Assembly: GCA_027475525.1 (NCBI GenBank)
Contig: JAMWFC010000107.1
Coordinates: 186,001 to 250,000, forward strand
DNA: 64,000 nt
Reading direction: 5' to 3'
Source: Macrolepiota albuminosa
Taxonomy: Eukaryota; Basidiomycota; Agaricomycetes; Agaricales; Agaricaceae
Under the pieces are notes generated by a model that did no database searches, was not told the DNA's origin, and worked only from the letters and a program-made list of their open reading frames with translations. A program made the position numbers and the translations under genes. This document shows, one piece after another, positions 10,968 to 20,689 of the stretch. Each line of letters starts with the position of its first letter. Within the stretch, counting starts at the first letter, position 1.

Positions 10968-11940
10968 ATGCCTGCAGATCGACCCAACAAGTCTTGCGCC
11001 CGGGATCTGTGCCTCTCTCTTCCCTGTAGCGCTGCTGCTCGAACTCGGAAAAAGAAGACGTTGATCATCCCTAAGGGGGAGCTTTTTTTCTCAGATGAAG
11101 AATCAGATTTCAAGGATGTCAAAAGTCAGACGGTATAATAGTTTCTCTTCTTCAACGCTCTTGACCTCATCATGAGCTCACAGGCAACCTTGCCAGAGGT
11201 CGGAACCAGGAACCATGACTCTCAGTATATCGACTGTTTCTCAGAAAGGACACAGCCCGGAAATGCCGTCGAAATGGAACGTTCTCGAGCAGCTAAGAAA
11301 TTTGAGGAGGACAAAAATCAAGTAAGGTTCTTATTATCGGCATCCCTCTTCTTTTTGAAAAACAATCTCAGGAGATTTCTCAGCTAAATTCTCTGTTGAA
11401 TTGTGCAAAGGAAGAAGTTTCGGTGCTCCAGAAGCAAAGAGATGAAGCTTTGCTCATTTGTGTCTTCTTATAAACGAGATTTCATTGTAACTGTTGATCC
11501 GCCAAGATCGCGACACTCTCAGAGCCCAATTTCTGAATGAGCAAAATCGACTCGCGGTGACCACGGATGAACTTACAGCTGTCACAGCTGAGAGGGATCG
11601 TCTGGCACCAGTATGATGTTGTATTTGATCCCTCACATTCCGCATTGAATAACAATCACCGTAGATTGTTTCGAAACTACGGGAGATTGCCATCTGTCCT
11701 ATCTGCTATAAGCCGATCACAGGTCTATTACTGCAAGTCAAAACCATTATCTATTTTGTCATTTTGTTTACTTTACCGCGCAGTCTTTACTGCGGTCACA
11801 CACTCTGTTCAGAATGTGGTCTCAAGTGGTGGGGTGAAAAGTTCTTCCAATCATGCCCAGTGTGTCGAGCCAGTTCACCCCTTCCTGATCCTCTTCATAT
11901 AAGAAATTTGGAAGAGGTATTTGCAATGGTGGAAACTTGA
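10968..11940 (+). CDS. Coiled-coil RING-finger protein, seven exons
   Basis: I assembled this gene from short exons: 10968-10990, 11030-11132, 11184-11321, 11372-11459, 11507-11610, 11665-11732 and 11784-11940. Phases agree throughout. The product is about 228 residues. It has a basic, acidic-patched N-terminus (KKKTLIIPKGELFF, SDEESDFKD), a central coiled coil (ISQLNSLLNCAKEEVSVLQ; LNEQNRLAVTTDEL) and a C-terminal RING: CPIC, ten residues, CGHTLCSECGLKWW, then SCPVCRA. The cysteine/histidine spacing C-x2-C-x10-C-x-H-x2-C-x2-C...C-x2-C fits a RING (C3HC4), so E3 ubiquitin ligase activity is expected but not shown. The sixth intron appears to use a GC donor (GCAAGT). The first intron, 39 nt, is unusually short. 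The start is the ATG that keeps the downstream phase. No stop or frameshift was needed, so this may be functional. Confidence 0.7.
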
Positions 11941-12387
11941 TCTTGTATTATAGACGCATTAGAAAACTGAAAGCCATTGGAATATGATAATTCTTCTAGA
12001 CTCTGAACATACAGAAATAAATTGTCTTTTTATCTTTTTCCTTTTGTATAGGTAGAGAGTAATGGATATCTATGTTGCTGAATTTAATGGCATGAGAATG
12101 AGAATGAATATTTTATTCCCAACTACGTTACATAAGAGATAAAGGCAATCAAGAGAAGTTGCTTACCCATGGGCATTATGTAAATCCAGTGTGTCTGACT
12201 CCTTGCAACCACACCACCACACAAGCTACCTCGAGTTCTGGGTTCACCCAAACTTGCTTTTTTCCCTTGAGGTTTGGGTTCACCAAGCTTGCCTGTTTTC
12301 TCCCTGAGCTCTCTGGTTCTCTATTTATCTTTCTCTCTGCTACTCTGCTTTTCTCACAGACTTCTTGCTGAAAATTCTTTCTGTCCA
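11941..12387. other. Spacer with repeated GGGTTCACCCAA motifs
   Basis: No gene recognised. Around 12230-12320 the motif TGGGTTCACCCAA and variants recur. The same motif appears near 5790 and, in inverse orientation (TTGGGTGAGCCCA), near 2030-2065, so it marks another dispersed repeat often close to the hairpin repeats. Confidence 0.5.
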
Positions 12388-12639
12388 TTAGCCCAATATT
12401 TGGCAAAGCAACTTTTGGTCGTAGTATACAGCAGCCTCATCGCCACGTGGGAGCAAGTCCTGTCGCTCTTGTACAAGTTCATTCACATGATAAATCCAAC
12501 TTTGACAGCTTGGACACCACTTCCAGGGCACTGTCAATATTTCTGCGTCTCCTGTTCCCCAAATTGCAAGCCGCCAACTCTTTAATTGCTGATTGATCCA
12601 GCCAGTTCTTTCATTTGGGAAAGCCTGCGCATGAGACAT
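12388..12639 (-). CDS. Unassigned small frame
   Basis: An 83-residue frame with a CPSCQSWIYHVNELV block and Trp-rich stretch (RLAIWGTGDAEI). The composition looks coding rather than random, but I recognise no family and no flanking exons. It might be a gene fragment captured by transposons, like others nearby. The stretch 12640-12840 beyond it holds nothing recognisable. Confidence 0.25.
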   Translation of the reverse strand: MSHAQAFPNERTGWINQQLKSWRLAIWGTGDAEILTVPWKWCPSCQSWIYHVNELVQERQDLLPRGDEAAVYYDQKLLCQILG

Positions 12640-12840
12640 TGATTTTCACATTGTCAATCACTTAGCAGAACAGGCAATGTTCCAAAGGGGGTGAGCGTGG
12701 TTTGAAGGCGATGAGCGTGCTGTTTGCAAGTTTGTAGTCGAAAGACAATCATATGACACCCTCAAACAAAGAATCAGAGTTTGGAATCTTGAGACAATTC
12801 GTCCTTTGAGCTCACTTCATCTTGCTCCGAATCATCGTCA

Positions 12841-14111
12841 ATGCATGGAACGCACACTATGAGCGACTTGCAGCTTCCCTCTTCTATCAACACTGTATGC
12901 CCTTTCATTCTAACATCTTGATGCATGCTCTAACGTTCCATCTCTTCTAGGTCACTGCCCCGCATAGTTCTGATTTTGCTCAGCCTGCCCATGGAGACGA
13001 CATCAGAGGCGGTGCTCCCGATGATAACCAACATGACAAAGATGATGACAACTACCTGTTGAATACAGTCAGGAGACTTGAAGAAGAAGTGGAAGAGCTA
13101 CGGGACCAGATGAATGGACTCTGTACTCCTGCTCGGAGGAAGGTACTAGTTCCCAGGACATCCCCCTTCAAGATCCCTCAGACACATGTCAATCGCACCG
13201 ACTATCACAATACCAATATGCGCATTGTTAGAGCGGAGATGAAATTTGTTTTAGGTACCGAGAAAGATGTCGACTTCTTCAAGGTTGTCAATGAGCGGCC
13301 AGAGCTTCTCACGTCTGTTGTCAACGTAGCGAATTTCGCCATGGATGACACTGCTCTGGGACCAAACATCGACGAACCCCAAATCTGGATTCATTCCCCT
13401 CAGAATATATGGAATTTTGAACTTGCCGACCAGTTTGCAGCACATGTCATAGAAAAGTATCCCCATAGGAATCTGGATCCTACATGGGTCGCTCAACACT
13501 TCATCGCCCGTCTGGACACCCTGAGAAAGGCCTACAATAAACGGCGACCTCGAGAGAATGAGGATGCGGACAGTGCTGAAGTTTGGTTCAGCAAAGAATT
13601 TCAGAGAAGCTGCAAGGTTAAGCGTAGGAGGAGGAGACAGACAGAGGTATGTATCTCACATGAGTACAGATTCAAGTCGCTGATCATCTGGCAGCTGTAT
13701 TACTCTCGGAAAGCCATTTGCGAAGAAATGATAGATGTTTTGGGCTGGGACATCTTGTTCCATATGATGGAGCTGCTCGGTGTGGATGGTCAAAGCTCAG
13801 ACGAGTCTGATGGTGAGCCCTACGAGTACAGGGCAAAAATACAAACGTGGCGCAGTTCTCGTGTCACAAGCCTCCTCCGCTTCATCGATAGCCACAGGAC
13901 TACAACAAACTCATATGGAAACCCGCGCGCTGGCACCAGACCACGAGTCCGACGTATCAGCAACAATGATCATACATCGCGGTCGTTGAGCGACATTGTG
14001 GCTTGCCTTCCTCTCAACTTCTACAGTGATACCTGGTTTCAAAGCCTTGCCACACAATTGCAAGTCACCCTCAATCCTCAACCTGAGATTCAGCTGCCTC
14101 ATATTTGGTGA
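12841..14111 (+). CDS. Conserved-type fungal hypothetical protein (SSDESDGE motif)
   Basis: Three exons (12841-12894, 12951-13646, 13695-14111) with GT-AG introns of 56 and 48 nt give about 388 residues with no interruption. The N-terminus is short and acidic (DKDDDNYLL), followed by a coiled coil (RRLEEEVEELRDQMNGL), a KFVLGTEKDVDFFKVV block, YPHRNLDPTWVAQHFIARL, a basic RRRRRQTELYYSRKA stretch across the second intron, and the acidic motif GQSSDESDGE followed by IQTWRSSRVTSLLRFID. From memory, proteins with an SSDE(S/E)D box followed by a W-R block form an expanded uncharacterised family in Agaricomycetes; I cannot confirm this here. Function unknown. The start at 12841 is chosen because it joins exon 2 in phase; another start upstream cannot be excluded. 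It lies 3.3 kb downstream of the Tnp2 gene. Confidence 0.65.
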
Positions 14112-14116
14112 AATAG

Positions 14117-14385
14117 TTCGGCATAGTCTATTTGTACGCTTGTAATTCAACTTGACTATCTATCATATTGCAAAGTTTCAGTTTGTAGCCTCGTAGTGTG
14201 TGGCGGTGCTGTGTGGCGGTGCTGGCGCTCGACAAGTCGACTCGTGCACAGCCACGATCACGATCGCGTATGCACGTGTCTTGCAAAGTCGTCACCTCAA
14301 CTTCAGCATACTCTATTGTAGGCTGGTAATTCAACTTGACCGTCTCCCATATTGCAAAGTTTCGGCTGCAGCCTCGTAGTCCTGT
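14117..14385. repeat. Direct repeats flanking a diverged hairpin copy
   Basis: About 80 bp (14117-14199: AATTCAACTTGAC, ATTGCAAAGTTTC, AGCCTCGTAGT) recur at about 14300-14385. Between them lies a diverged hairpin repeat: GTGGCGGTGC, then CTCGACAAGTCGACTCGTG, then CACAGCCACGATC. The layout suggests local duplication around a hairpin insertion. Confidence 0.65.
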
Positions 14386-14608
14386 ATGTGATGTTACCGT
14401 GATCTCTTTTCTTTGTTTCTTTGTGCTAAAAACAACAACACTCAAGTGAACTCGACATGTCTTCCTTTTCTGAAGAATCAATCTTCAGCCTCAATTACCG
14501 CATCTCTAGGCCTCCAATGAAGCCTCAAAAAGTAAGATGTATCCACATGGCTCCATCATTATATCTGGTGAGTCAACTAACATGCGTACTAATTATAATT
14601 ACTCCACG

Positions 14609-15162
14609 AAAGTGTCCGCTTCGTTTACTAAAAGTCCACAGATGATACCGTTTTGATCTTTTTGTACATAGTCTTTTGAATTTGTATTTTTGGTACGCGA
14701 TGGAAGAATGTACATACTTCAAGGTTGCGATGTTTGGCTCTGCAGTTAGAGGGTGTTTTGTCACTCTCCTGAATCAGTCATGCTCAACCTTCTGATTGAA
14801 GCATCCCCAGATACCGGTCTTTCTCCGGACTACGTTGTTGTCAGTCCAGCTTCAGTTGACTCTCAGGTGCGGACCTAGTTCTAGGTGTTGAAATGGCTTT
14901 GACGGGAGAGGTGGCATGCTTTGGCCGAGGTTGAAATGAAGCGATAGAGACCGTCAGGGGTCAACGTCCAATGTTTGCGGTAAGATTGGCATAAGAAAGT
15001 GTCCGCTTCATTTACTGAAAGTCCACAGATGATACCGTTTTGATCTTTTTGTACATAATCTTTTGAATTTGTATTTTTGGTACGCGACAGAAGAATGTAC
15101 ATACTTCAAGGTTGCGATGTTTGGCTCTGCAGTTAGAGGGCGTTTTGTCGCTCTCCTGAATC
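14609..15162. repeat. About 165-bp segment duplicated 387 bp apart
   Basis: The segment at 14609-14774 (AAGTGTCCGCTTCGTTTACT through TTTTGTCACTCTCCTGAATC) recurs at 14996-15162 with a few transitions. The sequence between is unrelated. No gene is recognised here. A 160-codon plus-strand frame at 15063-15545 starts in the second copy and is Ser/Thr-rich without family motifs. Confidence 0.7.
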
Positions 15163-15532
15163 TCCAGCCCCCGCCACGCATCCCAATGTACATTCATTAT
15201 CACTCTCCTTCCAGAAATGAAAGTTTGCAGAGTCAGACAGAGGACGGGCAGAGATCGACTGTCTGGGCACATGAGGCAATTGCGCAGTACCTGGAAGACA
15301 AAGGAACCAAGACTGACACTGATACAATGTGCTCTGTGCACATTGAGACAGAGACAGAGATGGAGCCTTCTTCAGCTTCCTCCACTACCTCTTTGACAGC
15401 ATCAGTGTCTCTACTAGACAACTATATGCTTACACTAAGAACTCAGCCCTCCCTGCCTCCCAGTGGTTCTCCAGACTGTGATATTACATGTTTTAGTTGT
15501 CTTCCCTGCATGTCTGCATGTTCCATTTGCCA

Positions 15533-15804
15533 CCATGGAGGGTGAGAGAGGGCATTTGGTCCTCTCTGAGGAGCCATGGGGCAGCTGATGATCGGATGAG
15601 GGAGGGGGTGATGGGGGGGAGAATGTGGATGTTGTAATGGCCAATTGCAGCTGTGCAAAATGTTTTCGACGCTCCGTTCGTCATCATGGAGGGTGAGAGA
15701 GGGCATTTGGTCCTCTCTGAGGAGCCCTAGGGCAGCTGATGATCGGATGAGGGAGGGGGTGATGGGGGAGAGGATGTGGACGTTGTAATGGCCAATCGCA
15801 GCTG
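15533..15804. repeat. Two direct repeats of about 122 bp, period 150
   Basis: A G-rich unit (ATGGAGGGTGAGAGAGGGCA ... TTGTAATGGCCAAT) at 15533-15654 recurs at 15683-15804 with scattered changes. It abuts the DIRS reverse transcriptase, so it may be part of the element's untranslated or terminal sequence. Confidence 0.65.
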
Positions 15805-15805
15805 G

Positions 15806-17132
15806 CTTTTGGTCTAAAGTCTGCACCTTATATCTTTAACCTCTTTGCAGAAGCCCTGCATTGGGTCATCCAACGTCACATTCCGGCTTCTCTTCGCCAC
15901 TATCTTGACGACTTTCTCCTATTGTTCTCTCTGCTACTGCCTCCTTCACTGTCTAGAGCTGCAGTTGAATGGGTTTCAAGCCTCGGGAGGGAGCTGGGGC
16001 TTGCCTTCCAGGACTCCAAGACAGTTTGGCCATCCACCAGGCTTGAATTTCTTGGCCTAGAAATTGACTCTGAGGCTATGGAAGCACATCTGCCTATGGA
16101 CAAGTTATCCTATTTAATAGGACTCTTAGATGTTTGGTCATCTAAACAGAGGTGCTCCCTCCTTGAGCTACAATAATTCACGGGTTTCCTTCAGTTTACT
16201 TCACAAGTTATTCCCCAATCCTGGACATTCCTACGTCAGTTGTTTGATTTCCTGAGTTTCTTCAATTCTCCATTTGCAGTATGCCACATCCCTAAATCTG
16301 CAGCAGCCGACATTCGCTGGTGGTGAACGTTTGGTTCTCGCTGGAATGGTGTCATGCTGATATCTCCATCACGCACTTCTGTGTCAGTGTATACTGATGC
16401 AAGTGGATGCAAAGGCCTTGGAGGAGTCATTTCATCTCAATGGTTCTCTGCACGGGTTCCTCGGTGATTTCAAAGCTGGGATATTCAGTTTAAGGAAATC
16501 TTTTCTGTTTTTCATGCAATCCTATGCTGGGGGGACACATGGGCCAGTCAGCACATCATATTCTTCTGTGACAACTCTGCTGTAGTGGCATGGCTCAACT
16601 CTGGAACGGCAAACTCAGTCCAGAGCATGCAGGTCTTAAGAACCATCACAATGCTCGCAGCTTGTCTCAATTTTACCTTTTCTTCTGTTTGTATTCCAAC
16701 CAAAGAGAATGCGCTCGCTGACGCTGCTTCCCGCTTTCAGTACAACAAGTTGTTCCAGCTTGCTCCAGACCTTCCCTGCAAACCCTCATCTCGGAAATCC
16801 CACCTCATTGGTATGAAGCGCATGCTAACCTCTCGTCTAGAGCAGCCTTCTACTTGTGGCATGGGCTGGCCGCTAGCACCAGAAAGACCTATTCAACTGG
16901 ACAGAAGTCGTATATCGACTTCTGCCATCTCAACCCTGGTATGCTCAGCGAGCCAGGCCGCTATCTCCCTGCCACAGATCAGGCCATTATTGAGTGGGTG
17001 TGTTCACTCAGCGATCAGGCCCTCCAGCCCAAACCTATTAAAGGCTACCTCTATGTGCAGGCAATGGGCGTCACACAGTCTCTCGATAAGGTTTCTATGT
17101 CAGCTCCTCGATGCAAGGGAAAGCGAGAGTAA
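15806..17132 (+). mobile_element. DIRS-type retrotransposon: RT, RNase H and N-terminal part of tyrosine recombinase
   Basis: Reading the plus strand gives FGLKSAPYIFNLFAEALHW and HYLDDFLLLF (RT, with the YxDD-type catalytic box), WPSTRLEFLGLEID, then RNase H blocks VYTDASGCKGLGGVIS and FFCDNSAVVAWLNSG and PTKENALADAASRF. These are followed by AASTRKTYSTGQKSYIDF and ATDQAIIEWVCSL, the core-binding half of a tyrosine recombinase. At about 17060 the frame reads IKGYLYVQAMG and then loses similarity. Stops at about 16174 (TAA) and 16324 (TGA) and frame changes make it defective. The order RT, RNase H, YR is that of DIRS elements. The N-terminal part of RT and any gag are missing upstream. The catalytic half of the recombinase lies on the opposite strand just to the right. 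Confidence 0.8.
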
Positions 17133-17291
17133 GTGAGAGTAAGGAAGAGGAATTGGACAAGGAGCAGCTTGAGGAGTAGGGTCCCTTGATAGTGTGGTGT
17201 GGTTTGTGAGTATCCAAGTGATTGCAAGCAAATATATATATTATTTGGTCACCCTAGCTCTCTCGCACGGATCCCGAGAGGGAAACTGCAC

Positions 17292-18159
17292 TCAAGCCAT
17301 GAAAGGAGCGAACTGAAGAGATGGAGGCTCGAAATTGTACGTGTGAGAAGTGGCCAAGTGGAGGCGTGAAGAGAGACTTAGAATCCGTTCCCGAGGAATG
17401 TCGATGTATAACTTATATGCATCGCTACGCCAACAACCGAGGAGTTGTATTTCATGTTCAGTATAGCCCACTGCAGCAGCAGCAGTGGCTGCACCTCGGC
17501 GGAAGCTATGGCCTGAGAACCGTAAAGGGTCAACATCGCAATCTAGGAGCCATTGCTTGAGCATTGAGATGAAAGTATCCTGGGAAAGTGGGGAACCATC
17601 TGGGTTTGTGAAGAGTGGGGTGTCATGTGGCTTCTGGTCAACTGAGAAGAGGTTGCGGAGAGCTGAGACTGGGCAAGTGGTCGAATTGAGAGGGGCTCTT
17701 GCTAGCAGGATGGAGACACCCTTTCGGAATGGATCCGTTTTTGATGCGGGGAGGTCAATTCTGACATGGGAAGGGGATTTGAAGGAAGGCAGGAATGTGA
17801 TGCATCCACAAGTGAGGTGAGACACAGGGCTAAACTTCTCACCTCGGCCAAGTGTGAATTATCCACAGCGAAGAAATCCTGCCCAGGGCAGTTTTGAACG
17901 CCGTGTCAAAGGAAGCTTCAAAGGGGTTCGAGATATCGCCTGCTACTGATGTGAGTCTCTGGAGGATTTCAAGTGTGATGGGTTGTTTGGGGTTGCGCTC
18001 ACACTCGCCGTGATAGCGTTTAACACCCCGGATGACTCTATGCACCGTCTCAGATTCACAGGCATCAAATGGGAGGCCTTTGTTGACGTGGAGGGAACGA
18101 ACGGCAGAGACACACGTGAGGAGGCAGCAGACATCTTCGAAACAATCAGTGCGGGACAC
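17292..18159 (-). mobile_element. DIRS-type tyrosine recombinase, catalytic half, inverted
   Basis: The minus strand reads SAVRSLHVNKGLPFDACES, VIRGVKRYHGE, PITLEILQRL, then after a small break LTCGCITFLPS, SKTDPFRKGVSIL, TPLFTNPDGSPLSQDTF and the catalytic block GHSFRRGAATAAAAVGY, LLGCWRSDAYKLYI. The H-x-x-R pair, the later W/H position and the tyrosine of YR enzymes are visible. It begins where the plus-strand copy at 15806-17132 stops: IKGYL there would be followed by SAVRSLHV here. The two halves would make one recombinase if about 1 kb were re-inverted. Frame breaks near 17830 show it is not intact. The sequence 17133-17291 holds no gene. Confidence 0.75.
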
Positions 18160-19360
18160 GCCATGGAAGGCAACACTTGACTTTGGCCTGGGGTTGTTGA
18201 AGTGGCATGAGAAGAGGACAATGGTGAGGTGGGCGCAGGTGTTGGATGCGGCAGCGGTGATAGCGGGTGCGAGGAAGTGGGGGGGATCAAGAGAGAAGAT
18301 TGTGGTGAGGAGAAGGGCATGGTCTGCACATAAAGTAGTCCTGGTCCTCCTCGTCCTTCTCTTGGCTCTGCGATGTTGGGTTGGACGTGTGCAAATTGAA
18401 AGAGAACCCTCGACTCCGCAGGTCCTTCCAGACCTTTCCTATCTTGGAATGTAAACCGGCTCAGGGACTTTGGTAGGCGTAGGTCCGTGCTCGTCGCGTT
18501 GACATGCACAAAATATGGATCTAGAATGAGTATGTGATTGCTGATAGTTGGGTGTAGCAGATGTGGCAGCATGCGAGAACACACATGACATCTGTTTGCT
18601 GGCACTTGCACATTTTTCATTCTTGCACCATGTACATGTTCTTACCAATTACCACCTTGCTTAGGCCCTTTTTGAGGAAGACTTGGCCAGATTTAGAGCA
18701 AGGAGAGACAGAGGAAGTGAGGCATGCTATCTACTTGCATTGGAAGGAAAGATTCAGCCAACTGCTGGGTTTGGTGAGCAATCTACCTCATAACCTATCT
18801 CTCTTTTTGAACTTCCACCAGTCTGTAGCCACAATAGGGTTGGTACTATTGCTACCACCCTTTCACAAGTTTCAATTATCCACAGATTTTATCTTGGGGC
18901 AATGGCAATTCCTCAAGGGACCATTGCACAGTTTTTGCTACTCTTCTCCTTTTCCTGTGCGGTTTGTGTACTTATCTCAACCCTCCACCTGTCTGGGATG
19001 AACTATCCGCAATTTTCCATGAGTTTTCTGCCTGCTATTTTGATCATTAATGTTAGTTCTGAAAATCAAGGAATACTATGGAAGCCCATTCGGAGTGACT
19101 ATATTTATTCCGACGATTTTGACTTATGTAGCCTATGGTGCTTTTTTCTTTGCCATCCTTATCAATACCCTCTTTGGATAATCCCCCTTGCCCCTGTTCC
19201 TCGTTATTGGCGTTTCGGTGGCTGACCCATGTATTAGCGAGACTGTCTACGTTCACAACCTATCAATTAAGTCCTTGTATCCCCATTCTTCTGGTATTGA
19301 AGTTTTTTCTCTTTTGCTGTTTTTATAGTTCATACATCTCACCCTCCCCCCTTCATCTCT
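18160..19360. other. No recognised gene
   Basis: Several frames of 60-225 codons exist, but none has a family signature; the 225-codon minus frame reads as Pro/Ser-rich low-complexity sequence in the leader of the inverted recombinase. Upstream exons of the LEU4-like gene were sought at 18650-19360 and not found. Confidence 0.4.
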
Positions 19361-20040
19361 ATGCTTCTTCTTGATCCAGCCGATCTTGGACAGAACTATG
19401 AGGCCGTCATCCACGTCAGCTCACAGTCTGGCAAGGGTGGCATTGCATATCTTATCAAACAACACCTACACCTCAGCCTGCCACATGAATTCCAGATTGC
19501 GTTTTATCAAGTCATCCAGGAAATTTCGGATCGCGAGACACAAGAAGTGACTGTAGACGACATCACCATGGCTTTCAAGCAAACATTTCAAGATTTTGAC
19601 TTTCAGGTGTTGATTCTGACATCACAGGTTCTGGTCTTTGTGCCGTTCTCAGTGCAGTTAACAGGGCAATCGGCAACCGTGTTCTTTCTGAGTTGAAGCT
19701 CAGTGTTGGTTTCAACACATGTTCTGGACAGGCAGACGTTTCAACTGCCATTGTCAATTCCTTGGGTCTGCTGCTACCTAGACGTTTCCGATCATCCTTC
19801 TTTGAAGTTGTCCAGAGGCACACACGAGACCATGGCAGGGAAATCTCGTATGACGCAGTCACGGAACTTTTCAAGAAATCATACGGCCTCCAGATCGATA
19901 CCACTTCGAGCAAGATTGTTTTGGCGTCTCACAGGCTTGAACAATTGAGCGAGGATCGTCGACAGATTACTGGAGGATTCATTGTTTCCGGCGGGGTAGG
20001 AGGCTTCATGAACAGGAAAGATACAGAGGATAGTGGGTGA
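19361..20040 (+). pseudogene. 2-isopropylmalate synthase (LEU4)-like C-terminal fragments
   Basis: The first part reads [20 protein letters not shown] then [18 protein letters not shown] and [18 protein letters not shown]. This is the linker and post-barrel region of fungal alpha-isopropylmalate synthase, the first committed enzyme of leucine biosynthesis. After a frame change, [15 protein letters not shown] resembles the start of the leucine-sensing regulatory domain. Then SGQADVSTAIVNSLGLLLP, FFEVVQRHTRDHGREISYD and ELFKKSYGLQ look like a second, diverged version of the first block. The TIM-barrel catalytic domain is absent. The window therefore shows only a partial, rearranged gene. Whether the second block is a true internal repeat or a fused paralogue is uncertain. 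A 77-bp duplication lies at its 3' end. Confidence 0.6.
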
Positions 20041-20171
20041 ATTGTGATGGGCATGATGAAGGTTCTGGTATTGGGAGACAAGCACCTTCTTTTGAAGATA
20101 CAGAGGATAGTGGGTGAATTGTGATGGGCATGATGAAGGTTCTGGTATTGGGAGACAAGCACCTTCTTTTG
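20018..20171. repeat. 77-bp tandem duplication
   Basis: Bases 20018-20094 recur exactly at 20095-20171. Same period as the other eight. Confidence 0.95.
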
Positions 20172-20306
20172 TCATTACTATTGCATTTAATGTACAATAT
20201 ATTGTTGCCTATCACTACATTAGCTGTATGCGAGTGTACCAGACCAATGAGGAAGAAGATCAGTGTGCGCTTGTCGTGTGATCAGCGCCACGCTCATCGA
20301 CGCGAC

Positions 20307-20654
20307 AGTGTTTCTAATTGATCTTTCTTGAGAAATATTTAAAGAATTTCTAATCAGTCTTTTTTTAGAAATACATCATGTTTTTACAATTTATTTTTCT
20401 AAAACAACACAAAGAAAGTTTATTGAAAAACATTTGATAAAAAAATTACAAAGATAACTTTAGAAAAACCAAAAGATACATGTGCCATATTTTTCAAGAA
20501 ACAGTCTAGAAACACAATTTGTGTTCCCCACGTATTTCTTGAGAAATAGAGAAAGAAAATTTTTAAAAATAGCTCAAGAAACACACAAAAAACACAATAA
20601 GTGTTTTTTTTACTATTTCTCAATTTATACTTTTAGTTTTTCCAGAGAAACACT
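20307..20654. mobile_element. AT-rich MITE-like element with 9-bp inverted ends
   Basis: AGTGTTTCT at 20307-20315 is matched by AGAAACACT at 20646-20654. The interior is strongly AT-rich and full of smaller palindromes (TTTCTTGAGAAAT twice, ACACAATTTGTGT, AACACAATAAGTGTT). No coding potential. A clear target duplication was not found, so it might be an LTR or leader remnant instead. Confidence 0.4.
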
Positions 20655-20689
20655 TGTTGGAAGTCACATGACCTGTTTCTAACGGATGT

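Noticed and set aside
14117..15804. A CRISPR-like array from the repeats at 14.1-15.8 kb
   Set aside because: The repeats are long, few and irregularly spaced, there are no uniform spacers or cas genes, and the genome is eukaryotic.
16585..17136. A stand-alone 183-codon gene
   Set aside because: Its first part is RNase H of the DIRS element; its end is out of frame with the recombinase blocks, so it is part of the element.
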